A stretch of 64,000 bases of DNA, from the NCBI RefSeq assembly GCF_004138285.1, contig NZ_SCFN01000001.1:868001-932000 (forward strand), written 5' to 3'. Origin of the DNA: Gottfriedia acidiceleris. Lineage in GTDB: Bacteria; Bacillota; Bacilli; Bacillales; Bacillaceae_G. Below the pieces are notes generated by a model that worked only from the letters and a program-made list of their open reading frames with translations, made no database searches and was not told the DNA's origin. The position numbers were made by a program, and so were the translations under genes. Shown here piece after piece: positions 17,218 to 25,990 of the stretch (positions within the stretch are counted from its first letter, which is position 1; each line of letters opens with the position of its first letter).

Positions 17218-17270
17218 AAGTGCTGGAATTGCTCAGGTTGTATATCTGAACAAGTTCAGCACTTTTTTTC
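17218..17270 (+). terminator. Terminator after the SOD gene
   Basis: AAGTGCTG ... TTCAGCACTT outer stem with an inner TTG-TCA / TGA-CAA pairing, followed by TTTTTC. Confidence 0.75.
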
Positions 17271-17280
17271 TTAAAAAAAG

Positions 17281-17309
17281 TCATTTTTTTATAATGTAAT
17301 TCGTAAACT
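17281..17309 (+). promoter_or_regulatory. Candidate sigma-E promoter of dacB-spmAB
   Basis: TCATTTT (17281-17287), 14 bases, CGTAAACT (17302-17309): six of seven and six of eight matches to sigma-E -35 and -10. The dacB-spmA-spmB operon is known to be sigma-E controlled in B. subtilis. Confidence 0.45.
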
Positions 17310-17338
17310 TGTACTAATTAGGACTAACTGTGGAGTTG

Positions 17339-18493
17339 ATGCGAAAGATGAAAAAATGGCTAGTAGTAGGAATCATTGGCTTATTTTTAATCGGAATTAT
17401 TATTCCGACGAATAATGTTGAAGCATTTGGAGGAGTTAGTGCTAGAAATGCAGTTTTGATGGATCAAAAAACTGGACGAATCTTATATGGTAAAGCAATG
17501 CATGACTCTGAAAGAATCGCCAGCATTACAAAAATAATGACTGCAATTCTTGCTGTAGAGTCCGGTAAAATGCAAAACACGATAACAATTAGTTCAAGAG
17601 CAGTACAAACAGAAGGTTCATCCATTTATTTAAAACCTGGACAAAAAATTAAGCTGGAAGATTTAGTTTATGGTTTAATGCTTAGGTCAGGGAATGATGC
17701 AGCTAATGCAATCGCCGAGGCTGTAGGGGGTAGCATCGAAGGTTTTGTTTATATGATGAACGAGAAAGCAAAAGAAATCGGTATGAGTAATACATATTTT
17801 AGCAATCCATCAGGACTTGATCAGCAAGGAAAAGAGCATTACTCATCTGCTTATGATATGGCGCTATTAACAAGATACGCTATGGAAAATCCTAAATATG
17901 CAAAAATTGCAGGTACAAAAGTACACCGTGCCCCAAATACGGCAGAATCTTGGGATTATGTTTGGAAGAATAAAAACAAGTTGCTTACTTTTATGTACAA
18001 GTATAGTACTGGAGGAAAAACTGGATTTACTAAAAAAGCAAGAAGAACACTTGTTTCAACTGCTTCAAAAAATGGAATGGATTTAATTGTTGTAACACTA
18101 AATGATGGGCAAGATTGGCAAGATCATATGTCACTATTCGAATATGGTTTCAGTAACTATCCTTTAACGAAAGTATTAAGTAAAGGTGGAATTAAGGAGG
18201 TCACAAATAAAAAATATAAAGGACATGTTTATATGAAAAATGACTTCTCTTATCCATTAGATAAAAAAGAGCGAGATCAAGTAAGAATCACAATTGAAAT
18301 GCAAAAGCCGACCAAGAAAAAAATCGCTAATGATGCAATTGTTGGTAAAGCGATTATTGAACTAGAAGGTGAACAAATTGGATTTAGAAATATTTTTTAT
18401 AGTGATAGCAAGGTCAAAGTATTTACGAAAGAAATAATCCAAAATGGAAAACAGGTTCTCTTAAACTTAATGGGAGAGCACTCCGATGGTTAA
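17339..18493 (+). CDS. dacB: Spore cortex D-Ala-D-Ala carboxypeptidase DacB (PBP5*)
   Basis: Sporulation-specific peptidase S11 carboxypeptidase that limits cortex cross-linking. Signal peptide in residues 1-29 (MRKMKKWLVVGIIGLFLIG ... VEA). Active-site SITK at 62-65 counting from the ATG at 17339, SGN in LRSGNDAAN near 120, and GGKTGFT near 225. The frame is open from a GTG at 17330, but this overlaps the GGAG ribosome-binding site; ATG 17339 or 17348 is likelier. The stop overlaps spmA by eight bases, giving the classical dacB-spmA-spmB operon that identifies the paralogue. Confidence 0.93.
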   Translation: MRKMKKWLVVGIIGLFLIGIIIPTNNVEAFGGVSARNAVLMDQKTGRILYGKAMHDSERIASITKIMTAILAVESGKMQNTITISSRAVQTEGSSIYLKPGQKIKLEDLVYGLMLRSGNDAANAIAEAVGGSIEGFVYMMNEKAKEIGMSNTYFSNPSGLDQQGKEHYSSAYDMALLTRYAMENPKYAKIAGTKVHRAPNTAESWDYVWKNKNKLLTFMYKYSTGGKTGFTKKARRTLVSTASKNGMDLIVVTLNDGQDWQDHMSLFEYGFSNYPLTKVLSKGGIKEVTNKKYKGHVYMKNDFSYPLDKKERDQVRITIEMQKPTKKKIANDAIVGKAIIELEGEQIGFRNIFYSDSKVKVFTKEIIQNGKQVLLNLMGEHSDG

Positions 18494-19079
18494 TATTATT
18501 TGGGTTGCTCTTACAATAATTGGTTTTATTTTTGCGATGATTAATGGCACCATGGATGAAGTGAATAAAGCAGTATTTGACGGAGGAAAGCAAGCAATTA
18601 CCATTATTATTGGACTAGTTAGTGTTCTTGTTTTTTGGTTAGGATTAATGCGAATAGCAGAAGAATCAGGGTTATTAAAAATTCTTTCGAAATTATTTCA
18701 ACCATTTCTATCATTCTTGTTTCCGAGAATTCCTAAAGACCATCCAGCACTTGGTTATATTATGTCAAATATGGTGGCCAATTTATTCGGTTTAGGAAAT
18801 GCTGCAACTCCATTAGGTATAAAGGCGATGGAACAACTAAAAGTATTAAATAGAAATAGTATTGAAGCAAGTGATGACATGATTACATTTTTAACTTTAA
18901 ATACAAGTGCAATCACTTTAATTCCTACAACTGTCATAGGAGTTAGAATGTCTTATCATTCTTCAAATCCTACTGAAATAGTAGGTGTTACAATACTTGC
19001 ACAGGTCGTTTCATTTATTGGGGGACTCGCAGTAAATAGTTTTTTTGCAAGTAGGCGAAATCGAAGGGGGAGAAAATAA
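18486..19079 (+). CDS. spmA: Spore maturation protein A
   Basis: Membrane protein of the nucleoside-recognition (Gate) fold needed for spore core dehydration. 197 residues; Gate motif segments LVSVLVFWLGLMRIAEESG and MSNMVANLFGLGNAATPLGIKAMEQL are clear, with about five hydrophobic helices. It overlaps dacB by eight bases and abuts spmB directly. Confidence 0.95.
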   Translation: MVNIIWVALTIIGFIFAMINGTMDEVNKAVFDGGKQAITIIIGLVSVLVFWLGLMRIAEESGLLKILSKLFQPFLSFLFPRIPKDHPALGYIMSNMVANLFGLGNAATPLGIKAMEQLKVLNRNSIEASDDMITFLTLNTSAITLIPTTVIGVRMSYHSSNPTEIVGVTILAQVVSFIGGLAVNSFFASRRNRRGRK

Positions 19080-19610
19080 ATGGGATATATGAATACGATA
19101 TCACTTTATATCATTCCATTTATTATCGCTGTCATATTAATACATGGAACTTGGAAAAAGGTGCCGACGTATGAATCTTTTGTAGAAGGTGGAAAAGAGG
19201 GTGTAACAATTGCAGTGCAATTAATTCCATTTTTAGTAGGTATGCTAGTATCCATCTCGATCTTTAGAGCATCAGGTGCTCTAGAGTTTTGTGTAGAACT
19301 AATGCGTCCGTTATTAAGTTCACTAGGTATTCCTGCAGAAGTTTTTCCGCTGGCAATTATTCGACCTATTTCTGGTTCGGCTGCTTTAGGTATTACTTCG
19401 GATTTAATTAAAACATATGGACCAGATTCATTTATCGGAAGGCTAGCTTCAACTATGCAAGGTAGTACAGATACAACACTATATGTTTTAACGGTGTATT
19501 TTGGAGCGGTAGGTATTCGTAAAATGGGTGATGCATTAAAAGTAGGCTTAATTGCTGATGCAATCAGTATTATTTTTTCAATTATTTTTGTAACGATGTT
19601 CTTTTCTTAA
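19080..19610 (+). CDS. spmB: Spore maturation protein B
   Basis: Partner of SpmA in spore core dehydration, 176 residues, also Gate-like: YESFVEGGKEGVTIAVQLIPFLVGMLV near 30-56 and IRPISGSAALGITSDLI near 95-111. Starts immediately after the spmA stop with GGGGGAG upstream and ends before a strong terminator. Confidence 0.95.
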   Translation: MGYMNTISLYIIPFIIAVILIHGTWKKVPTYESFVEGGKEGVTIAVQLIPFLVGMLVSISIFRASGALEFCVELMRPLLSSLGIPAEVFPLAIIRPISGSAALGITSDLIKTYGPDSFIGRLASTMQGSTDTTLYVLTVYFGAVGIRKMGDALKVGLIADAISIIFSIIFVTMFFS

Positions 19611-19626
19611 CTCAACCGATACGATT

Positions 19627-19666
19627 AAAAAAGTACTTTTATTTTAGGATAAAAGTACTTTTTTAT
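19627..19666 (+). terminator. Terminator of dacB-spmAB
   Basis: AAAAAAGTACTTTTAT pairs with ATAAAAGTACTTTTTT, a near-perfect 16-bp inverted repeat. Confidence 0.85.
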
Positions 19667-19694
19667 TGCGCATTTAAAATTAATATCTTATAAT
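19666..19694 (+). promoter_or_regulatory. Sigma-A promoter of mccA-mccB-yrrT-luxS
   Basis: TTGCGC (19666-19671), 17 bases, perfect TATAAT (19689-19694). The -10 is overlapped by the palindrome at 19692-19716. Confidence 0.6.
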
Positions 19695-19716
19695 ACCAAT
19701 AAGAATAGTTGGTATT
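19692..19716 (+). promoter_or_regulatory. Palindromic operator, candidate CymR-type site
   Basis: AATACCAA (19692-19699) and TTGGTATT (19709-19716) are perfect inverted 8-mers around a nine-base centre, starting within the -10 box. Position and gene content suggest the cysteine repressor CymR, which controls the homologous yrrT-mtnN-mccAB operon in B. subtilis. The identity of the regulator is inference. Confidence 0.5.
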
Positions 19717-19799
19717 AAGACAACGTTCAATTTTACCCATGTTGCATATAATGGATTGGAAGAAACTAACCTTTTTGTGACATAAAGGAGCTTGAAATT

Positions 19800-20720
19800 A
19801 TGAAAGTTGTAAAGTCAGTACACGAGCTGATCGGATCAACACCATTGCTTGAAATTACAACATTCCCTTTACCAAAAGGAACAAAACTATTTGCAAAGCT
19901 AGAATTCTGTAACCCAGGTGGAAGTGTAAAAGATCGACTTGGAATGGAATTAATCGAAAGTGCACTTAATGAAGGGAAATTAGAAAAAGGTGGTACAGTA
20001 ATTGAACCAACCGCTGGAAATACAGGAATTGGTTTAGCACTAGCAGCTATAAAATATGGCGTAAATGTGATATTTGTTGTTCCTGAAAAATTCAGTATAG
20101 AAAAACAAACGTTGATGAAAGCACTTGGAGCAAAAATTGTGAACACACCTACAGAAGATGGAATGACAGGTGCAATAAAAAAAGCGAATGAGCTCTCAAA
20201 AGAAATACCGAATTCATTTGTACCTTCACAATTTAGTAATGAAGCAAATCCAAGAACCTATTACAAAACATTAGGTCCAGAGTTAGTTGACCAACTCGAT
20301 GGAAAAATAGATGTATTTGTTGCTGGAGCTGGTAGTGGAGGAACATTTACTGGAACAGCTCAGTATTTAAAAGATAAATTACAAAATGTAAAAACAGTTA
20401 TTGTTGAACCAGAAGGATCAATATTAAATGGCGGCAAGCCAGGTTCACATGATACAGAAGGAATTGGAATGGAATTCATTCCTGCCTTTGTAGATACAAA
20501 CTTATTTGATGATATTTATACAGTACTTGATTCAGACGCATTTCGTTTAGTAAAAGAACTAGCAACGAAAGAAGGACTTTTAGTTGGAAGTTCCTCAGGA
20601 GCTGCGTTATATGCAAGTTTATTAGAAGCAAAAAAAGCAAAACCAGGGAGTACAATCGTAACGATTTTCCCAGATAGTAGTGAAAGATACTTAAGTAAAA
20701 ACATATATAGTGAGGGATAA
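19800..20720 (+). CDS. mccA: O-acetylserine-dependent cystathionine beta-synthase MccA
   Basis: PLP enzyme of the cysteine synthase family, 306 residues, catalysing homocysteine + O-acetylserine to cystathionine in reverse transsulfuration. PLP lysine is K44 in GGSVKDRLG. The phosphate-binding loop follows as PTAGNTGIGLALAA, and GAGSGGTFTG lies near 178. A plain cysteine synthase (CysK) cannot be excluded by motif alone. The directly following cystathionine gamma-lyase, yrrT and luxS make MccA the better call. Three bases separate it from mccB. Confidence 0.88.
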   Translation: MKVVKSVHELIGSTPLLEITTFPLPKGTKLFAKLEFCNPGGSVKDRLGMELIESALNEGKLEKGGTVIEPTAGNTGIGLALAAIKYGVNVIFVVPEKFSIEKQTLMKALGAKIVNTPTEDGMTGAIKKANELSKEIPNSFVPSQFSNEANPRTYYKTLGPELVDQLDGKIDVFVAGAGSGGTFTGTAQYLKDKLQNVKTVIVEPEGSILNGGKPGSHDTEGIGMEFIPAFVDTNLFDDIYTVLDSDAFRLVKELATKEGLLVGSSSGAALYASLLEAKKAKPGSTIVTIFPDSSERYLSKNIYSEG

Positions 20721-21878
<1,158 letters not shown>

Positions 21879-22520
21879 ATGGGTAGAGAGTTTTTAGATG
21901 TATTTACTGGTTGGGCAGAAAGTTACGATTCTTTTGTTCAAGGCCATGACCCAGAATATAAAGAAGCATTTCGACGTTATGATGAAATACTTAACGAAAT
22001 TGTTAATAGAAGTGGAAACAGCGTCCTTGAATTTGGAATCGGTACAGGGAATTTAACAAAGTTACTTCTTAATAAAGGAAAAACTGTATTTCCAATCGAA
22101 CCATCTCCTGAGATGAGAATTATTGCCTCAAAGAAATTAGGAGAGAATATTACGATTCACGACGGAGATCTAATTGATTTTCCAAAACCACAGGCCGAGA
22201 TAGATACAATTGTAAGTTCATACGTTTTTCATCATTTAACTGATCAAGAAAAATATGAAGCTATTAAAATATATAGCTCATTATTGAACTCAAATGGAAA
22301 AATCGTATTTGCAGATACAATGTTTTTAACTGAAAACGAATATAAGAATGAAATTACAAAAGCAGAAAATGCAAATTATATCAATTTAAGAGATGATTTA
22401 ATTAGAGAATATTATCCATTAATTCCAGTTGTTCGTTCACATTTTGAAAAAAATGGATTTGATGTGAAATTCGAACAATATAATGATTTTGTATGGATCG
22501 TTGAAGCTACAAAAAAATAG
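21879..22520 (+). CDS. yrrT: SAM-dependent methyltransferase YrrT
   Basis: Class I methyltransferase of 213 residues. The SAM-binding motif VLEFGIGTGNLTKLL lies near residues 48-62, with IEPSPEMR following and the TIVSSYVFHHLTD motif near 108-120. Opening (MGREFL ... WAESYD) and ending (NDFVWIVEATK) match B. subtilis YrrT, whose substrate is unknown and whose gene likewise sits with mccAB. It begins directly after mccB with no gap. Confidence 0.9.
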   Translation: MGREFLDVFTGWAESYDSFVQGHDPEYKEAFRRYDEILNEIVNRSGNSVLEFGIGTGNLTKLLLNKGKTVFPIEPSPEMRIIASKKLGENITIHDGDLIDFPKPQAEIDTIVSSYVFHHLTDQEKYEAIKIYSSLLNSNGKIVFADTMFLTENEYKNEITKAENANYINLRDDLIREYYPLIPVVRSHFEKNGFDVKFEQYNDFVWIVEATKK

Positions 22521-22549
22521 AGAGAAAGTAATTTAGGAGGAAATAAAAT

Positions 22550-23023
22550 ATGCCATCAGTTGAAAGTTTTGAATTAGATCACACAAAAGTTGTTGCTCCT
22601 TACGTTAGACACTGTGGAACTCATGCAGTTGGTACAGATGGAGTTGTTACAAAATATGATATTCGTTTTTGCCAACCAAATAAGCAAGCACTGAAGCCAG
22701 ATACAATTCACACTTTAGAACATTTATTAGCTTTAAACGTTCGTGAAGCAGTACCAGCTGGTGACCCTTTTAAAATTATTGATTTATCACCAATGGGATG
22801 CCAAACAGGATTTTATTTAATAATCGCTGGTACACCTTCTATTTCAGAAGTAATCACATTATTACGTAAAACAGCTGAACTTGGACTACAAGTTGAAGAA
22901 GTACCTGCTGCAAATGAGCTTCAATGCGGCCAAGCAAAACTTCACGACCTTGAAGGCGCAAAAAAATGGTTAAAATATTGGAGCGAGCAAACAGACGAAA
23001 CGTTGGAAAGCGTATTTGCTTAA
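22550..23023 (+). CDS. luxS: S-ribosylhomocysteinase LuxS
   Basis: Metalloenzyme that splits S-ribosylhomocysteine into homocysteine and DPD, the precursor of autoinducer-2. 157 residues with metal ligands H54 and H58 (HTLEH) and C126, plus catalytic C84 in MGCQTGF. AGGAGGAAAT precedes ATG 22550. As last gene of the mccA-mccB-yrrT operon it supplies homocysteine to MccA. In B. subtilis luxS stands elsewhere, so this grouping differs from the model organism. Confidence 0.96.
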   Translation: MPSVESFELDHTKVVAPYVRHCGTHAVGTDGVVTKYDIRFCQPNKQALKPDTIHTLEHLLALNVREAVPAGDPFKIIDLSPMGCQTGFYLIIAGTPSISEVITLLRKTAELGLQVEEVPAANELQCGQAKLHDLEGAKKWLKYWSEQTDETLESVFA

Positions 23024-23028
23024 TATTG

Positions 23029-23062
23029 AAAAACGTCATCTTAAATGGATGACGTTTTTTTA
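23029..23062 (+). terminator. Terminator of luxS operon
   Basis: AAAACGTCATC pairs with GATGACGTTTT over a seven-base loop, followed by TTT. Confidence 0.88.
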
Positions 23063-23095
23063 TATTAGACTGTTGGAAAAAAGATCATGCTAGAG

Positions 23096-23254
23096 TGCAA
23101 ATAAAATAGGTGAAACTGCAATTAAAAAGGTCAAAACTGCAAAAAAAATTAAGTGAGTGCAAATAAAAAAGCTAAAACTGCAATTAAAAATGGCAGATCT
23201 GCAAATAAAAAAGTCGAAACTGCAAATAAAATTAAACTGCAAAAAAGACCACGG
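23096..23254 (+). repeat. Array A of a degenerate 21-bp repeat (8 units)
   Basis: Eight units of consensus TGCAAWTAAAAAAGTCAAA plus a variable end. The TGCAA core starts at 23096, 23117, 23138, 23158, 23179, 23200, 23221 and 23238, giving steps of 21, 21, 20, 21, 21, 21 and 17. It lies between the converging 3' ends of luxS and the paralogue at 23565. Related to array B (10062-10192), which carries the same unit in inverse orientation. No direct repeat/spacer structure of a CRISPR type and no convincing gene in it. Confidence 0.88.
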
Positions 23255-23359
23255 ATCATTCATAAATTAGAGCGAACATCACAAGAATCTCGAAGACTAA
23301 TTGTAAAATGGATTGAGAAATGAACAAATCAAAATAATATCATTTAAAAAAGATAAACA

Positions 23360-23480
23360 AGAATCTCACCCCAAGGTAAGTGGGCATCATGTAGTGGAAA
23401 TCAACCTCATGCAGGCTCCTTAATTCGTTTTTCAACAGAATGAAAAAAACGTCATCCTAATTTTGATGGCGTTTTTGATT
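23360..23480 (+). repeat. Partial copy of a dispersed intergenic repeat with second terminator-like hairpin
   Basis: GTAGTGGAAATCAA (23391-23404), AACAGAATGAAA and a following hairpin recur at 48930-49037 in the same order, so this is a truncated copy of that element. The hairpin AAAACGTCATC / GATGGCGTTTTT (23446-23476) is also nearly identical to the luxS terminator 400 bases upstream. With array A it fills the gene-free stretch 23063-23564. Confidence 0.6.
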
Positions 23481-23564
23481 AACTAATTTATGGCCTTTTT
23501 AATTAATGTTGCTAATGATTACTAGATATAACTTAAAATTTAAATCAACAAAATGTTAAAAAAC

Positions 23565-23837
23565 TTAATTGATCACAAGAAGTAATTTTTCTTTTGGAAC
23601 GGTGAATTTAATTTCTCCAATATTTTCTTCAATATCTTCAATTGTTGGAATATCATCAAAGCTTTGAATTGAAATGGCATCATCTAAGCATAATAAAATA
23701 TAAGGGAAATTAGTTTCTGTAGAGTCATAGATTAATTTGTATGCCTTTGAAGGTTTATCGGAAGTGAAAAATACATCGCCTAATTTAAACGAACCAACTG
23801 AATTATATTTTACTGCTGGATTAAAAGAATAATTCAT
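23565..23837 (-). CDS. Unrecognised small protein, paralogue of the 23905-24183 product
   Basis: 90-residue acidic protein without signal peptide or membrane helix. I do not recognise the family. It aligns over its whole length with the neighbouring product: FPYILLCLDDA against FPYVLVSLTDA and PTIEDIEENIGE against PTLGDIEDWIGE. A good AAAGGAG ribosome-binding site precedes ATG 23837 on the minus strand. The pair probably arose by tandem duplication and may be one transcript. Confidence 0.75.
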   Translation of the reverse strand: MNYSFNPAVKYNSVGSFKLGDVFFTSDKPSKAYKLIYDSTETNFPYILLCLDDAISIQSFDDIPTIEDIEENIGEIKFTVPKEKLLLVIN

Positions 23838-23904
23838 ATAGTAAGCTCCTTTTTCATTTTACTTATTATATTATTGACGGGTTCTTAATAGATTAAACAG
23901 CAAA

Positions 23905-24183
23905 CTAGTAATTTGCTTGTATTGTAATAGATAGTTTGTTTTTTTGAGTTACCATTGTGACTTCACCAATCCAATCTTCAATATCTCCTAGGGTTGGCAT
24001 AATGTCATAATTTTGGACTAGTCTAGCATCGGTTAATGAGACAAGAACATACGGGAAATCGTCTTCATTTTCCTCAAATACAAGCATATAGACTGTTTCA
24101 TTCTTTTTAGTAATAAGGACACTACCTGGCGTAATAATTTTAGACCGGTCGAAAGCTGAGGAGTGTTTTAAAGTTAAATTCAT
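23905..24183 (-). CDS. Unrecognised small protein, paralogue of the 23565-23837 product
   Basis: 92-residue acidic protein, upstream member of the tandem pair on the minus strand. Predicted mostly beta-strand with a single conserved FPYVLVSLTDARLVQNYDIMPT core near residues 43-64. GAGGT precedes the ATG at 24183. No function can be assigned. Identity to its neighbour is modest, so the duplication is not recent. Confidence 0.75.
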   Translation of the reverse strand: MNLTLKHSSAFDRSKIITPGSVLITKKNETVYMLVFEENEDDFPYVLVSLTDARLVQNYDIMPTLGDIEDWIGEVTMVTQKNKLSITIQANY

Positions 24184-24373
24184 ATCTATTACCTCATTTC
24201 TGCAAATCTAGTAAATTATATGATAGATTTTTAAAAATATGATATTGAGAGAAGGAATAAGGAACAAGGGATTAAGGGGAAAAATGACGATGGGGCACTA
24301 CTTGAAAAATGGAATCAAGGTTTAGATTTGGTGTTTAACTCACTTTATTCACAAAAAACCTTGTAGCTGGCAC

Positions 24374-24402
24374 TTGTTTTCAATTGTATAAATCTGTATG
24401 AT
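24374..24402 (+). promoter_or_regulatory. Sigma-A promoter of rluB
   Basis: TTGTTT (24374-24379), 17 bases, TATGAT (24397-24402), only 24 bases upstream of the rluB start. Confidence 0.5.
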
Positions 24403-24425
24403 GGTTGAAGAGGTGAAATGATCGA

Positions 24426-25154
24426 ATGGAAAGATTACAGAAAGTTATTGCTAGAGCGGGAATTGCTTCTCGTCGTAAAGCAGAAGAGTTAATTAAAGAA
24501 GGAAAAGTGAAAGTAAATGGTCAGGTTGTTACTGAGTTAGGTGTAAAAGTAAGTGGTAACGATCGTGTTGAAGTGGAAGAGATTCCGATTGATAAAGAAG
24601 AACCAGTTTACTTCCTTTTATATAAACCATCAGGTGTAATTTCAAGTGTTTCAGATGATAAAGGTAGAAAAGTTGTAACAGACTTTTTTCCAATGATTAA
24701 ACAACGTATTTATCCAATTGGTAGATTGGATTTTGATACATCGGGTATCATTCTATTAACAAATGATGGAGAATTTTCAAATCTACTTCAACATCCAAAA
24801 TATGAAATAGATAAAGAATATATCGCAAAAGTAAAAGGTATTCCAACTAAAGAGCAGTTACGTAAATTAGAAAGAGGAATTGTACTTGAGGATGGGAAAA
24901 CGGCTCCAGCTCAAATTAAAATGATTTCACTTGATAAAAGCAAAAATACTGCAATTATAAGACTGATCATTCATGAAGGGAGAAACCGTCAAGTCAAGAG
25001 AATGCTTGAAGCGATTGGTACTCCAGTTATGAAGTTAAAACGTGAACGATATGCGTTTTTAGATTTGAGCGGATTAACTCCTGGTGATGCAAGAGAACTA
25101 TCACCTCATGAAGTGAAAAAACTAAGAGCAATGGCTACAGCAAAGCCACGCTAA
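24426..25154 (+). CDS. rluB: 23S rRNA pseudouridine synthase RluB
   Basis: Modifies uridine in 23S rRNA (position 2605 in E. coli numbering). An N-terminal S4 RNA-binding domain (LQKVIARAGIASRRKAEELI, residues 4-23) is followed by the RluB/RsuA-type catalytic domain with IGRLDFDTSG near 97-106 (catalytic Asp). 242 residues is normal. Its position between spmB and resA agrees with B. subtilis, once the inserted sulfur operon and paralogue pair are set aside. Confidence 0.93.
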   Translation: MERLQKVIARAGIASRRKAEELIKEGKVKVNGQVVTELGVKVSGNDRVEVEEIPIDKEEPVYFLLYKPSGVISSVSDDKGRKVVTDFFPMIKQRIYPIGRLDFDTSGIILLTNDGEFSNLLQHPKYEIDKEYIAKVKGIPTKEQLRKLERGIVLEDGKTAPAQIKMISLDKSKNTAIIRLIIHEGRNRQVKRMLEAIGTPVMKLKRERYAFLDLSGLTPGDARELSPHEVKKLRAMATAKPR

Positions 25155-25285
25155 TTATAAGTCAGACTGTTGATCACTACTTTCTTACTTAGTTACCTAA
25201 CCTATTTAAAGTACTTATTTATAATCCGGTTAACATTTTTAGAAAATGGTTTTAATACAGTCTGATATCCTATTTTTTTCACTAC

Positions 25286-25312
25286 GACTCGGTAAATACC
25301 GAGTTTTTTCTT
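25286..25312 (+). terminator. Terminator of rluB
   Basis: ACTCGGTA / TACCGAGT stem with an AA centre, followed by TTTTT. Confidence 0.78.
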
Positions 25313-25434
25313 TGCTATAAACATTTAATATTTCAGGATAAAAGATTGAAAATTTAGTCTTTTTTGAAACGTATCAAATTTCTATTCAAGAATAGGAAAT
25401 AATGATATTCTATCATATGGGAGGAACTGTATAT

Positions 25435-25962
25435 ATGAAGAAAAATAGAACGTTAATTCGAACGATTATCCTATTAGTTTTGGTTTGTGCAATTGGTTAT
25501 ACTTTTTACATAAATTTCTTTAAGAAAGATGAAGTTATTACTAAAGGAAGTAAAGCACCAAACTTTGCTATGACGGAGCTGAATACTGGTAAAAAATATA
25601 CTCTTTCAGGTGAAAAGGGAAAAGGCGTAATTGTTAATTTTTGGGGTACTTGGTGTGAGCCATGTAAGCGAGAAATGCCTTTTATGAATGAAATCTATTC
25701 GAAATATAAGGGAAAAGGTATCGAGTTACTTGCAATGAACGCAGATGAATCTAAATTTTCAGTAGAAAGATTTGTAAGCGATTATAAACTTAATTTTCCA
25801 GTCGGAATAGATAAAGATCAAGAGGTTTTAAATACATATGGTGTTAACCCTTTACCAACTACGTTTTTTGTAAGTCCGGATGGGACAATAAAGAGAATCG
25901 TAACTGGTCAAATGACACCAAATTCTTTTGAAAGTTATATTAAAGAAATATTGCCAAAATGA
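25435..25962 (+). CDS. resA: Thiol-disulfide oxidoreductase ResA
   Basis: Membrane-anchored extracytoplasmic thioredoxin-like protein that reduces the CXXCH cysteines of apocytochrome c before haem attachment. N-terminal anchor at residues 7-29. Active site WGTWCEPCKRE with C74 and C77, and E80, the key acidic residue known from B. subtilis ResA. The frame is open from an ATG at 25402, but GGGAGGA (25420-25426) is spaced for ATG 25435, giving 175 residues. First of resABC. Confidence 0.95.
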   Translation: MKKNRTLIRTIILLVLVCAIGYTFYINFFKKDEVITKGSKAPNFAMTELNTGKKYTLSGEKGKGVIVNFWGTWCEPCKREMPFMNEIYSKYKGKGIELLAMNADESKFSVERFVSDYKLNFPVGIDKDQEVLNTYGVNPLPTTFFVSPDGTIKRIVTGQMTPNSFESYIKEILPK

Positions 25963-25990
25963 TGAGTGTACATTAGTAAGGGGAAATAAA

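Noticed and set aside
19766-20146. 126-codon minus-strand frame
   Set aside because: Antisense shadow of mccA; the plus-strand frame has PLP-enzyme motifs and operon context.
23096-23254. CRISPR array
   Set aside because: Units are contiguous and degenerate at 21 bp with no unique spacers and no cas genes in the window.
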